Positions 47,326 to 56,639 of a DNA stretch of 64,000 bases are shown here, in pieces. The stretch covers positions 62,001 through 126,000 of the forward strand of contig NZ_JAHVDV010000005.1 in NCBI RefSeq assembly GCF_051486985.1. The letters run 5' to 3'. Every line of letters starts with the position of its first letter. The stretch's first letter is position 1. The position numbers were made by a program, and so were the translations under genes. The notes under the pieces are model-generated. The model worked only from the letters and a program-made list of their open reading frames with translations. It did no database searches and was not told the origin of the DNA. Source of the stretch: CBFFRJ01 sp051486985 (GTDB taxonomy: Bacteria > Pseudomonadota > Gammaproteobacteria > Enterobacterales > Enterobacteriaceae).

Positions 47326-47355
47326 CCTCTCCGTCCGGAGGGGATTTGTTTTTTT
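47326..47355 (+). terminator. kdsB terminator
   Basis: CCTCTCC and GGAGGGG form a short stem (one T-G pair) with loop GTCC, followed by ATTTG and seven T. It begins 14 bp after the kdsB stop. Confidence 0.8.
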
Positions 47356-47451
47356 ACGCATATTCTCATCCTGATTTGATCTCGTCAGGGTGACTTCCCC
47401 GTGGCAGGCGCTCATTATAAAAAGCAGTGGTCTTCATGAGGGTAATCTTGT

Positions 47452-48345
47452 ATGGAACAACTGCGTGCTGAACTGAGCCATCTGTTGGGTGAAAAGCTAA
47501 GCCGTATGGAATGTGTGAGCGAACGTCCTGATACGGCACTATGGTCGCTTTATGACAGCCAGGGTAATGCGATGCCCTTGCTGGCAAGAAGCTTCACCAC
47601 GCCTGGGCTGGCGCGGCAACTGGCATGGAAAATCTCAATGCTGGCGCGCAGCGGTACGGTGCGTATGCCCGTGGTCTATGGAGTCATGACGCATGAAGAG
47701 CACCCGGGCCCGGATGTTCTGCTTATCGAACGCTTACGTGGGGTGTCGGTGGAAGCACCAGCGCGCACGCCGGAACGCTGGGAACAGCTTAAAGATCAGA
47801 TTGTTGAAGGTTTACTGGCCTGGCACCGGCAGGACAGCCGTGGATGTGTCGGCACGGTAGACAGCACCCAGGAAAATATCTGGCCGTCCTGGTATCGCCA
47901 GCGAGTGGAAGTACTCTGGACCACGCTTAATCAGTATCAGAATACCGGGTTAACGATGCAGGATAAGCGTATTTTGTTTCGCACGCGCGAATGTCTGCCT
48001 GCACTGTTTGACGGATTTAACGATAACTGCGTACTGGTCCACGGAAATTTTAACCTGCGAAGCATGCTGAAAGATGCGCGTAGCGACCAACTGCTGGCGA
48101 TGGTGGGGCCTGGAATAATGCTCTGGGCTCCGCGTGAATATGAGCTGTTCCGCCTCGCGGAGGGGGCGCTGTCAGAAGGGCTGCTTTGGCACTATCTCCA
48201 GCGCGCACCCGTTTCTGAAGCCTTTATGTGGCGGCGCTGGTTGTATCTGCTCTGGGATGAAGTGGCGCAGTTAGTCAACACCGGCCACTTCAATCGCGAC
48301 AATTTCAATTTAGCCTCGAAATCACTCCTGCCCTGGCTTGCCTGA
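47452..48345 (+). CDS. ycbJ: YcbJ, aminoglycoside-phosphotransferase-like protein of unknown function
   Basis: 297 residues, the E. coli length. The C-terminal half resembles the choline/aminoglycoside kinase fold. The Brenner motif HGD is replaced by HGN (His197-Gly198-Asn199 in VHGNFNLRSML), so the usual catalytic Asp is absent and kinase activity is doubtful. The sequence has a Trp-rich region (WPSWYRQRVEVLW). Its 3' end overlaps convergent elyC by 24 bp. No function is established. Confidence 0.9.
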   Translation: MEQLRAELSHLLGEKLSRMECVSERPDTALWSLYDSQGNAMPLLARSFTTPGLARQLAWKISMLARSGTVRMPVVYGVMTHEEHPGPDVLLIERLRGVSVEAPARTPERWEQLKDQIVEGLLAWHRQDSRGCVGTVDSTQENIWPSWYRQRVEVLWTTLNQYQNTGLTMQDKRILFRTRECLPALFDGFNDNCVLVHGNFNLRSMLKDARSDQLLAMVGPGIMLWAPREYELFRLAEGALSEGLLWHYLQRAPVSEAFMWRRWLYLLWDEVAQLVNTGHFNRDNFNLASKSLLPWLA

Positions 48346-49101
48346 CTCCCCTTTCAGCCACTGCCAGACCCGCCCAAGCGTTTCGTACCCAACCCGGTCA
48401 CTGTGCATCAGCCAGACCGGGGAGGGGATTGCGCTTTCCCAGGGATTAAGCGGTGAATGAATGGCCAACTGATTGGCAGGGGCGGGAAGGGGATGCAGAC
48501 CAGCCTGACGGAAAAAGATGACCGCTCTCGGCATATGGGATGCTGAAGTAACAAGCAGAAAAGGAGCATCACCGATCGCGGCTTTGACCGCTGCGGCCTC
48601 TTCTTCCGTATCTTTTGGACTATCGAGGGTGAGGATATCGCTGCGTGGAACGCCAAGGCTCTCTGCGACACGAGCGCCGGCTTCAGCGGTGCTGACCGGA
48701 TTGGTTCGTGCGGCCGCCCCGGTAAAAATCATTCTGGCGCCAGGATTTTCCCGCCACAGGCGGATGCCTTCAGTGAGGCGAGGCAGGCTGTTATTGATTA
48801 GGTTTGAGCTGGGTGCCCACTCATCATTCCAGGTGTAACCACCGCCCAGGACCACGATATAATTAACCCGCTGTTCGCCCCGCCAGGTGGGGTAGCTGTT
48901 TTCAATCGGCCCAAGCAGGCCGTCAGCGACGGGCTGTAAGCTAATCATGAATAAGACCATCCAGCTTACGGTAATGATACTTTTCCCCGTTCTCTGCCAC
49001 CGACTAAACCAGACCAGTGCTATCCCTGTTCCAATCAGTAGCAACAAAAAGGGCAAAGGCAACATCAGGCCGCCAATGTATTTTTTGAGGGTGAAAAGCA
49101 T
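48322..49101 (-). CDS. elyC: ElyC, DUF218 envelope biogenesis factor
   Basis: 259 residues. Two N-terminal inner-membrane helices (about 12-32 and 38-56) precede a periplasmic DUF218 domain with YIVVLGGGYTW, IFTGAAA and VTSASHMPRA. E. coli ElyC is needed for peptidoglycan synthesis at low temperature, where its loss impairs undecaprenyl phosphate use. The start MLFTLKKYIGG at 49101 matches E. coli; the frame extends to 49176. It is divergent from cmoM. Confidence 0.95.
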   Translation of the reverse strand: MLFTLKKYIGGLMLPLPFLLLLIGTGIALVWFSRWQRTGKSIITVSWMVLFMISLQPVADGLLGPIENSYPTWRGEQRVNYIVVLGGGYTWNDEWAPSSNLINNSLPRLTEGIRLWRENPGARMIFTGAAARTNPVSTAEAGARVAESLGVPRSDILTLDSPKDTEEEAAAVKAAIGDAPFLLVTSASHMPRAVIFFRQAGLHPLPAPANQLAIHSPLNPWESAIPSPVWLMHSDRVGYETLGRVWQWLKGESGKPGQE

Positions 49102-49181
49102 CGCTTCCGTCTCCTTTTTGACCATACAGCGCGTGTTTCTGGGCGATCTTACACCAGGTGGGTTCATTCTCGGCACGGCTG

Positions 49182-49203
49182 TGACAAAATAGCGGTTTTG
49201 TCA
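49182..49203. promoter_or_regulatory. Perfect palindrome in the elyC-cmoM divergent gap
   Basis: TGACAAAA-TAGCGG-TTTTGTCA is a perfect 8-bp inverted repeat with a 6-bp spacer. It ends 16 bp before the cmoM start and 81 bp upstream of elyC. It could be an operator of the cmoM-mukFEB operon or an RNA hairpin close to the cmoM ribosome site (GGAG at 49211). No known regulator consensus matched it by eye. Confidence 0.45.
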
Positions 49204-49219
49204 GGATCGTGGAGCGGTC

Positions 49220-50014
49220 ATGCAGGATCGTAATTTCGACGGCATCGCAGAGAAATTCTCGCGAAACATTTATGGCACCACCAAGGGCCAACTGCGTCAG
49301 GCGATCCTCTGGCAAGATCTCGACGCGTTGCTGGCAGAAGCTGGAGAGCGGCCGCTTCGGGTGCTGGATGCAGGAGGCGGTGAGGGCCAGACGGCAATCC
49401 AGATGGCGCTGCGGGGGCATCATGTCACGCTGTGTGATGTCTCAAAAGAGATGATTGAGCGGGCCCGCGTTGCGGCGCAGGAGAAAGGTGTGAGCGGAAA
49501 TATGCATTTTATACAGTGCGCCGCTCAGGATATTGCGCAGCATTTGGATTCGCCGGTCGATCTGATATTGTTCCATGCGGTGCTGGAGTGGGTCGCTGAG
49601 CCCACGGGCGTGCTGCAGGCCTTATGGTCAGTACTCAGCAGAGGCGGTGCGCTGTCATTGATGTTCTACAATGCGCACGGGCTGTTAATGCGCAATATGG
49701 TCGTCGGCAATTTCGACTACGTGCTGGCGGGTATGCCGAAAAAGAAAAAGCGTACGTTGTCCCCGGATTATCCGCGCCATCCGGATGAAGTCTATGGCTG
49801 GCTGAATGAGATAGGCTGGCATATTACCGGAAAAACTGGCGTCCGCGTTTTTCATGATTATCTGCGAGATAAGCATCAGCAGCAGGAGTGCTATAACGCC
49901 TTGCTTGAACTTGAAACACAATATTGTCGGCAGGAGCCCTACGTCAGCCTGGGTCGTTATATTCACGTGACCGCGATCAAGCCGCAGAGAGATGAAAGGA
50001 TGAACGATGAGTGA
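49220..50014 (+). CDS. cmoM: CmoM, tRNA 5-carboxymethoxyuridine methyltransferase
   Basis: 264 residues (formerly smtA/ycbD), three longer than E. coli. A class I SAM methyltransferase with motif I VLDAGGGEG near 46-54. It methylates cmo5U34 to mcmo5U34 in certain tRNAs. It is the first gene of the cmoM-mukF-mukE-mukB operon; its 3' end overlaps mukF by 8 bp. Confidence 0.97.
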   Translation: MQDRNFDGIAEKFSRNIYGTTKGQLRQAILWQDLDALLAEAGERPLRVLDAGGGEGQTAIQMALRGHHVTLCDVSKEMIERARVAAQEKGVSGNMHFIQCAAQDIAQHLDSPVDLILFHAVLEWVAEPTGVLQALWSVLSRGGALSLMFYNAHGLLMRNMVVGNFDYVLAGMPKKKKRTLSPDYPRHPDEVYGWLNEIGWHITGKTGVRVFHDYLRDKHQQQECYNALLELETQYCRQEPYVSLGRYIHVTAIKPQRDERMNDE

Positions 50015-51329
50015 ATTTTCCCAGACAGTGCCCGAACTGGTTGCCTGGGCCCGAAAAAATGATTTTTCTATCGCCCTGCCGGTGGACAGGCTCTCATTTT
50101 TACTGGCCATCGCCACGTTAAACGGTGAGCGGCTGGATGGCGAAATGAGCGAAGGAGAGCTGGTGGACGCGTTCCGCCACGTCAGTGACGCGTTTGAACA
50201 GAGTAGCGACACCATCACTCAGCGCGCCAACAACGCCATCAATGATATGGTGCGTCAGCGTTTATTAAACCGTTTCACCAGTGAACTTGCTGAAGGCAAT
50301 GCCATTTATCGCCTGACGCCGCTGGGAATGGGGATTACCGATTATTATATTCGCCAGCGTGAATTCTCCACGCTGCGACTCTCCATGCAGCTCTCAATTG
50401 TGGCGGCAGAATTAAAACGAGCCGCCGATGCTGCCCAGGAAGGGGGAGATGAATTCCACTGGCACCGCAATGTATATGCGCCGCTCAAATACTCCGTGGC
50501 CGAGATTTTCGACAGTATCGATTTGACCCAGCGTGTGATGGATGAACAGCAGCAACTGGTGAAAGATGATATTGCCCAGTTGCTGAATAAAGACTGGCGG
50601 GCGGCGATATCCAGCTGCGAACTGTTATTGTCGGAAACCTCCGGCACATTGCGTGAATTACAGGACACCCTGGATGCCGCAGGCGATAAGCTGCAGGCCA
50701 ATCTCCTGCAGATCCAGGATGCGACCCTGGCACACAACGACCTTGAATTCGTAGACCGGCTTGTATTCGATTTGCAAAGCAAACTGGATCGCATCGTCAG
50801 TTGGGGGCAACAGGCGATAGATTTATGGATTGGTTACGACCGCCACGTGCACAAATTTATCCGTACCGCTATTGATATGGATAAGAACCGTGTCTTCGCC
50901 CAGCGGCTTCGTCAGTCCGTGCAGTCTTACTTTGATGCGCCCTGGACGCTCACGCATGCCAGCGCCGACAGGCTGCTGGATATGCGCGATGAAGAGATGG
51001 CGCTGCGGGACGAAGAGGTAACGGGTGAACTTCCACCGGATCTGGAATACGAAGAGTTCAACGAAATTCGCGAACAACTTGCGGCGATGATCGAAGAACA
51101 GCTCGCTATCTATAAGACAAAAGAGACGCCGCTGGATCTTGGTCTGGTTGTGCGCGAATATCTGCTGCGCTATCCACGTGCGCGGCATTTTGATGTTGCA
51201 AGGATCGTCATCGATCAGGCGGTACGCCTTGGCGTGGCGCAAGCAGATTTCACCGGACTGCCTCCTGAATGGCAGCCGATTAATGATTACGGAGCCAAGG
51301 TACAGGCGCATGTCATTGACAAATATTGA
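50007..51329 (+). CDS. mukF: MukF, kleisin of the MukBEF condensin
   Basis: 440 residues. An N-terminal winged-helix dimerisation domain (about 1-115) is followed by a helical bundle (118-290), a linker and a C-terminal winged helix that contacts the MukB head. It links MukB dimers and MukE. Its start lies inside cmoM, and its end overlaps mukE by 20 bp. Confidence 0.99.
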   Translation: MSEFSQTVPELVAWARKNDFSIALPVDRLSFLLAIATLNGERLDGEMSEGELVDAFRHVSDAFEQSSDTITQRANNAINDMVRQRLLNRFTSELAEGNAIYRLTPLGMGITDYYIRQREFSTLRLSMQLSIVAAELKRAADAAQEGGDEFHWHRNVYAPLKYSVAEIFDSIDLTQRVMDEQQQLVKDDIAQLLNKDWRAAISSCELLLSETSGTLRELQDTLDAAGDKLQANLLQIQDATLAHNDLEFVDRLVFDLQSKLDRIVSWGQQAIDLWIGYDRHVHKFIRTAIDMDKNRVFAQRLRQSVQSYFDAPWTLTHASADRLLDMRDEEMALRDEEVTGELPPDLEYEEFNEIREQLAAMIEEQLAIYKTKETPLDLGLVVREYLLRYPRARHFDVARIVIDQAVRLGVAQADFTGLPPEWQPINDYGAKVQAHVIDKY

Positions 51330-52014
51330 ACAAATGATGCCGGTTAAACTGGCCCAGGCACTTTCTAACCCGCTTTTCCCGGCTCTGGACAGCGCCCTGC
51401 GTTCAGGTCGACATATCGGTCTTGATGAGCTGGACAACCATGCGTTCCTGATGGATTTTCAGGAATATATGGAAGAATTTTATGCCCGATACAATGTGGA
51501 ATTAATCCGCGCTCCTGAAGGGTTCTTCTATTTACGTCCGCGGTCGACCACCCTTATCCCGCGTTCGGTGCTCTCTGAGCTGGATATGATGGTGGGTAAA
51601 ATTCTCTGTTACCTCTATCTCAGCCCGGAACGCCTGGCGAATGAAGGTATTTTTACCCAGCAGGAGCTTTACGATGAGCTTCTGTCATTAGCGGATGAAA
51701 CTCGTTTACTAAAACTGGTGAATAACCGTTCAACCGGTTCAGATCTGGACCGCCAGAAATTGCAGGAGAAGGTGCGTTCTTCACTGAACCGTCTGCGTCG
51801 TCTTGGCATGGTCTGGTTTATGGGTAATGACAGCAGCAAATTCCGGATAACAGAATCCGTATTCCGCTTTGGTGCCGACGTACGCTCCGGGGATGATGCG
51901 CGTGAAGCGCAGCGCCGGTTGATTCGTGACGGCGAAGCGATGCCCGTCGAAAATCATCTACAGCTTAATGACGATCCAGAAGAAAACCAGCCGGAAAGCG
52001 GAGAGGAAGAATAA
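51310..52014 (+). CDS. mukE: MukE, accessory subunit of MukBEF
   Basis: 234 residues (MSLTNIEQMMPVKLAQ), two winged-helix domains. MukE binds the MukF linker and modulates MukB loading. The start at 51310 is chosen from family alignment; the same frame is open back to 51139 inside mukF. The C-terminus is acidic (PESGEEE). The stop shares one base with the mukB start. Confidence 0.98.
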   Translation: MSLTNIEQMMPVKLAQALSNPLFPALDSALRSGRHIGLDELDNHAFLMDFQEYMEEFYARYNVELIRAPEGFFYLRPRSTTLIPRSVLSELDMMVGKILCYLYLSPERLANEGIFTQQELYDELLSLADETRLLKLVNNRSTGSDLDRQKLQEKVRSSLNRLRRLGMVWFMGNDSSKFRITESVFRFGADVRSGDDAREAQRRLIRDGEAMPVENHLQLNDDPEENQPESGEEE

Positions 52015-55000
52015 TGATTGATCGCGGTAAATTTCGCTCACTAACGCTGATTAACTGGAACGGTTTCTTTGCCCGTACGTTCGATCTGGATGAACTGGTC
52101 ACAACCTTGTCCGGGGGCAACGGTGCGGGTAAGTCCACAACGATGGCTGCTTTTGTAACAGCACTTATTCCGGATCTCACCCTTCTGCACTTTCGCAATA
52201 CCACCGAAGCGGGCGCGACCTCCGGTTCGCGCGACAAAGGTCTGCACGGAAAGCTGAGGGCGGGGGTCTGCTATGCCGTACTTGACGTCATCAACTCTCG
52301 TCACCAGCGCGTACTGGTGGGGGTACGTTTACAGCAGGTTGCGGGTCGCGACCGCAAAGTAGATATCAAGCCTTTTGCCATCCAGGGACTGCCGACCGCA
52401 TTTTTACCAACGCAGCTTCTGACGGAGACAGTAAACGAACGTCAGGCCCGCGTACTGCCGCTGCAGGAAGTGAAAGACAAGCTCGACGAGATGGAAGGGG
52501 TGCAGTTTAAGCAGTTCAACTCCATCACCGACTACCATGCCCTGATGTTTGATTTGGGCATCGTGGCGCGTCGGTTGCGAACGGCGTCCGATCGCAGCAA
52601 ATTCTACCGTCTGATTGAAGCGTCCCTTTATGGCGGCATCTCCAGCGCCATTACCCGTTCTCTGCGTGATTATCTGTTACCTGAAAACAGCGGCGTCCGT
52701 AAGGCGTTTCAGGATATGGAAGCTGCCCTGAGGGAGAACCGGATGACGCTGGAAGCCATCCGCGTCACCCAGTCTGACCGCGACCTGTTTAAGCATTTGA
52801 TCAGCGAAGCCACCAACTATGTGGCAGCGGACTATATGCGTCACGCTAATGAACGTCGCGTTCATCTGGACAAAGCGCTGACCGACCGTCGCGATCTGTT
52901 CTCCTCACGCCAGCAGCTGGCGGCAGAGCAGTATAAACATGTCGATATGGCACGAGAGCTGGCTGAACAGAATGGCGCGGAAGGCGATCTTGAGGCTGAT
53001 TATCAGGCTGCCAGCGATCACCTTAACCTGGTGCAGACCGCGTTGCGCCAGCAGGAGAAAATCGAGCGCTATGAGGCCGATCTGGAGGAGTTGCAGATTC
53101 GCCTCGAAGAGCAGACTGAAGTCGTGGCTGAAGCAACAGATCGTCAGGAAGAGAATGAAGCCCGGGCGGAAGCCGCAGAGCTTGAAGTTGACGAGCTTAA
53201 AAACCAGCTTGCCGATTACCAGCAGGCGCTGGATGTCCAACAGACCCGTGCCATTCAGTACAACCAGGCTTTGCAGGCGCTGCAACGAGCAAAAGAACTT
53301 TGCCAGTTACCTGATTTGACGTCAGACACCGCGGATGAGTGGCTGGAGACCTTCCAGGCGAAAGAGCGTGAAGCCACTGAAAGGCTGCTGACGCTGGACC
53401 AGCGCATGAGCGTGGCACAAACGGCGCACAGTCAGTTTGAGCAGGCTTACCAGTTGGTGGTTGCCATCAATGGCCCGCTCCCCCGCAGTGATGCCTGGAA
53501 CGTTGCCCGTGAACTTCTTCGGGACGGGGTAAACCAGCGCCACCTGGCCGGTGAGGCGCAATCCTTACGGATGCGATTGAATGAGCTGGAGCAGCGTTTA
53601 CGCGAACAGCAGGATGCCGAGCGGCTGCTGGCAGACTTTTGCAAACGCCAGGGTAAAACCTATGCCATTGATGAGCTTGAAGCACTACACCAGGAGCTGG
53701 AAGCGCAAATCGCAGCGCTCTCAGATACGGTTTCTGGTGCAGGCGAACAACGCATGGCGCTGCGCCAGGAGTTGGAGCAGCTGCAATCCCGTATCAAAAC
53801 CCTGACCCTGCGTGCGCCCGTCTGGCTGGCGGCACAGAACAGCCTCAACCAGCTATGTGAGCAGAGCGCAGAGCAGTTTGAATCCGGCCAGGACGTCACC
53901 GAATACCTTCAGCAACTGCTGGAGCGTGAGCGTGAAGGCAGCGTAGAGCGTGACGAGGTAGGTGCACGTAAGCGTGCTGTCGACGACGAGATCGAACGCC
54001 TCAGCCAGCCAGGAGGGGCCGAAGATGGACGCCTTAATGCGTTGGCGGAACGTTTTGGCGGCGTGTTGTTGTCCGAAATCTATGATGACGTCAGCCTTGA
54101 GGATGCCCCTTACTACTCAGCGCTTTATGGCCCGTCGAGACACGCTATTGTGGTGCCGGATTTATCGCTGGTCTCAGAACAGCTGGAAGGTCTTGAGGAC
54201 TGCCCGGAAGATCTCTATTTGATTGAAGGCGATCCGCAATCTTTTGATGACAGTGTGTTCGGCGTGGATGAGCTGGAAAAAGCGGTCGTTGTAAAAATTG
54301 CTGACAGACAGTGGCGTTATTCACGCTTTCCGTCCGTGCCCCTGTTCGGGCGAGCGGCGCGTGAAAGCCGGATTGAAAGCCTCCATGCGGAGCGTGAAGC
54401 GCTGTCTGAGCGTTTTGCGACCCTGTCCTTTGATGTGCAGAAAACCCAGCGTTTACACCAGGCTTTTAGCCGTTTCATCGGGAGCCATCTGGCCGTTGCG
54501 TTTGATGCCGATCCAGAAGCCGAGATACGCACGCTCAATAGCCGACGCGGCGAACTGGAGCGGGCCATCACTGCTCACGAGAACGATAATCAGCAAAATC
54601 GCACCCAGTTCGAGCAGGCCAAAGAGGGGGTGGCGCTGCTTAACCGACTGCTGCCACGTCTTAGCCTGCTGGCGGATGAAACGCTTGCCGATCGCGTGGA
54701 TGAAATCCAGGAACGTCTGGATGAAGCTCAGGAAGCGGCCCGCTTTATTCAGCAGTACGGTAATCAGTTGGCGAAGCTGGAGCCGATAGTCTCGGTGCTG
54801 CAAAACGATCCTGAGCAGTTCGAACAGTTAAAAGAAGATTATGCGTTATCGCAGCAGGCGCAGCGTGATGCCCGTCAACAGGCCTTCGCGTTAGCCGAAG
54901 TGGTCCAGCGTCGTGCTCACTTTAGCTATTCCGATTCTGCCCAGATGCTCAGTGGTAATAACGATCTGAATGAGAAGTTGCGCCAGCGTCTGGAGCAGGC

Positions 55001-56462
55001 AGAAGCAGAGCGTAGCCGCACCCGTGAAGCGTTGCGTAGTCATGCAGCACAGCTTAGCCAGTACAATCAGGTTATGGCATCACTGAAAAGTTCGTTCGAT
55101 ACGAAGAAAGAGCTGCTGAACGATCTGCAAAAAGAGTTACAGGACATTGGCGTGCGTGCCGACAGTGGTGCGGAAGAGCGAGCGCGCATTCGCCGTGATG
55201 AGCTGCATGCGCAACTCTCCGGCAACCGTGCCCGCCGTAATCAACTGGAAAAAGCGCTGACGTTCTGTGAGGCGGAGATGGATAATCTGACCCGTAAACT
55301 CCGTCGTCTTGAACGCGACTATCATGAGATGCGCGAGCATGTCGTGACGGCAAAAGCTGGCTGGTGTGCGGTTATGCGCATGGTTAAAGATAATGGCGTT
55401 GAACGCCGTCTGCACCGTCGTGAACTTGCTTATCTTTCCGGAGATGAATTGCGTTCCATGTCGGATAAAGCCCTGGGTGCGTTGCGTCTTGCCGTCGCCG
55501 ATAACGAGCATCTTCGTGATGTCCTGAGGATGTCGGAAGATCCGAAACGGCCTGAGCGCAAAATTCAGTTCTTCGTTGCGGTTTATCAGCATCTTCGTGA
55601 GCGTATCCGTCAGGATATTATCCGTACTGACGATCCGGTAGAAGCCATTGAACAGATGGAGATTGAGCTGAGTCGTCTGACGGAAGAGTTGACCTCACGT
55701 GAGCAGAAACTGGCCATCAGCTCCCGAAGCGTAGCGAACATTATTCGCAAAACTATCCAGCGTGAGCAGAACCGTATTCGTCAGTTGAACCAGGGTCTGC
55801 AAAGCGTCTCCTTTGGTCAGGTCAACAGCGTGCGGCTTAACGTGAACGTGCGGGAAACCCATGCCACCCTGCTGACGGTACTCTCGGAGCAGCATGAACA
55901 GCATCAGGATCTGTTTAACAGCAATCGTCTGAGCTTTTCGGAAGCCCTGGCGAAGTTGTATCAGCGCCTGAACCCGCAAATCGATCTGGGCCAGCGGACG
56001 CCGCAAACCATCGGGGAAGAGTTACTGGACTACCGTAACTATCTGGAAATGGAAGTGGAAGTAAACCGCGGTTCTGATGGATGGCTTCGTGCAGAATCGG
56101 GTGCGCTCTCTACCGGTGAGGCCATTGGTACCGGGATGTCGATTCTGGTGATGGTGGTACAGAGCTGGGAGGATGAAGCACGTCGTCTGCGTGGAAAAGA
56201 TATTTCGCCCTGCCGACTGCTGTTCCTTGACGAAGCGGCACGTCTTGATGCCCGTTCCATTGCAACGCTGTTCGAGTTGTGCGAACGGCTTGAAATGCAG
56301 CTTATCATTGCCGCACCGGAAAATATCAGCCCTGAAAAAGGAACCACCTATAAGCTGGTACGTAAGGTTGTGCACAACAACGAGCACGTACATGTGGTAG
56401 GTCTGCGAGGTTTTGCTGCGCAGTTACCAGAAACGTTGCCGGGAACGGCTGACGCATCCTGA
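52014..56462 (+). CDS. mukB: MukB, SMC-like chromosome condensin
   Basis: 1482 residues, four fewer than E. coli. The N-terminal head half has Walker A GGNGAGKS (34-41), followed by long antiparallel coiled coils (about 340-640 and 800-1100) flanking a small hinge near 650-780. The C-terminal head half has the signature LSTGEAIGTG near 1362 and Walker B LLFLDEAARLD near 1403. It organises the chromosome with MukEF and recruits topoisomerase IV through the hinge. A terminator follows. Confidence 0.99.
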   Translation: MIDRGKFRSLTLINWNGFFARTFDLDELVTTLSGGNGAGKSTTMAAFVTALIPDLTLLHFRNTTEAGATSGSRDKGLHGKLRAGVCYAVLDVINSRHQRVLVGVRLQQVAGRDRKVDIKPFAIQGLPTAFLPTQLLTETVNERQARVLPLQEVKDKLDEMEGVQFKQFNSITDYHALMFDLGIVARRLRTASDRSKFYRLIEASLYGGISSAITRSLRDYLLPENSGVRKAFQDMEAALRENRMTLEAIRVTQSDRDLFKHLISEATNYVAADYMRHANERRVHLDKALTDRRDLFSSRQQLAAEQYKHVDMARELAEQNGAEGDLEADYQAASDHLNLVQTALRQQEKIERYEADLEELQIRLEEQTEVVAEATDRQEENEARAEAAELEVDELKNQLADYQQALDVQQTRAIQYNQALQALQRAKELCQLPDLTSDTADEWLETFQAKEREATERLLTLDQRMSVAQTAHSQFEQAYQLVVAINGPLPRSDAWNVARELLRDGVNQRHLAGEAQSLRMRLNELEQRLREQQDAERLLADFCKRQGKTYAIDELEALHQELEAQIAALSDTVSGAGEQRMALRQELEQLQSRIKTLTLRAPVWLAAQNSLNQLCEQSAEQFESGQDVTEYLQQLLEREREGSVERDEVGARKRAVDDEIERLSQPGGAEDGRLNALAERFGGVLLSEIYDDVSLEDAPYYSALYGPSRHAIVVPDLSLVSEQLEGLEDCPEDLYLIEGDPQSFDDSVFGVDELEKAVVVKIADRQWRYSRFPSVPLFGRAARESRIESLHAEREALSERFATLSFDVQKTQRLHQAFSRFIGSHLAVAFDADPEAEIRTLNSRRGELERAITAHENDNQQNRTQFEQAKEGVALLNRLLPRLSLLADETLADRVDEIQERLDEAQEAARFIQQYGNQLAKLEPIVSVLQNDPEQFEQLKEDYALSQQAQRDARQQAFALAEVVQRRAHFSYSDSAQMLSGNNDLNEKLRQRLEQAEAERSRTREALRSHAAQLSQYNQVMASLKSSFDTKKELLNDLQKELQDIGVRADSGAEERARIRRDELHAQLSGNRARRNQLEKALTFCEAEMDNLTRKLRRLERDYHEMREHVVTAKAGWCAVMRMVKDNGVERRLHRRELAYLSGDELRSMSDKALGALRLAVADNEHLRDVLRMSEDPKRPERKIQFFVAVYQHLRERIRQDIIRTDDPVEAIEQMEIELSRLTEELTSREQKLAISSRSVANIIRKTIQREQNRIRQLNQGLQSVSFGQVNSVRLNVNVRETHATLLTVLSEQHEQHQDLFNSNRLSFSEALAKLYQRLNPQIDLGQRTPQTIGEELLDYRNYLEMEVEVNRGSDGWLRAESGALSTGEAIGTGMSILVMVVQSWEDEARRLRGKDISPCRLLFLDEAARLDARSIATLFELCERLEMQLIIAAPENISPEKGTTYKLVRKVVHNNEHVHVVGLRGFAAQLPETLPGTADAS

Positions 56463-56478
56463 TAACCTGAGCTCTCTG

Positions 56479-56506
56479 ATGGCGGCAGATATGCCGCCAT
56501 TTTTTT
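56479..56506 (+). terminator. mukB operon terminator
   Basis: ATGGCGGCA and TGCCGCCAT form a 9-bp stem with loop GATA and run into seven T, 17 bp after the mukB stop. Confidence 0.95.
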
Positions 56507-56538
56507 ATCTAAAGAGGTCTGCTCAGCGTGAGTGGGTC

Positions 56539-56590
56539 TTTAAACTTCTTTACATTTGGTAAGGCAAATGCTTTTTTGTCTTTATATACT
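56539..56590 (+). promoter_or_regulatory. ldtD promoter with CpxR-like box
   Basis: A CpxR-like direct repeat lies on the minus strand at 56539-56553: GTAAA-GAAGT-TTAAA, 9 of 10 to GTAAA-N5-GTAAA. It is centred about 50 bp before the start predicted from a TATACT -10 (56585-56590). No good -35 is present, as expected for an activated promoter. Cpx activation of ldtD is reported in E. coli. Confidence 0.55.
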
Positions 56591-56639
56591 TAGAGAAAGA
56601 ATGAAGTGATGCTGATTTACTGTGAACAGGGGGCAAGGG

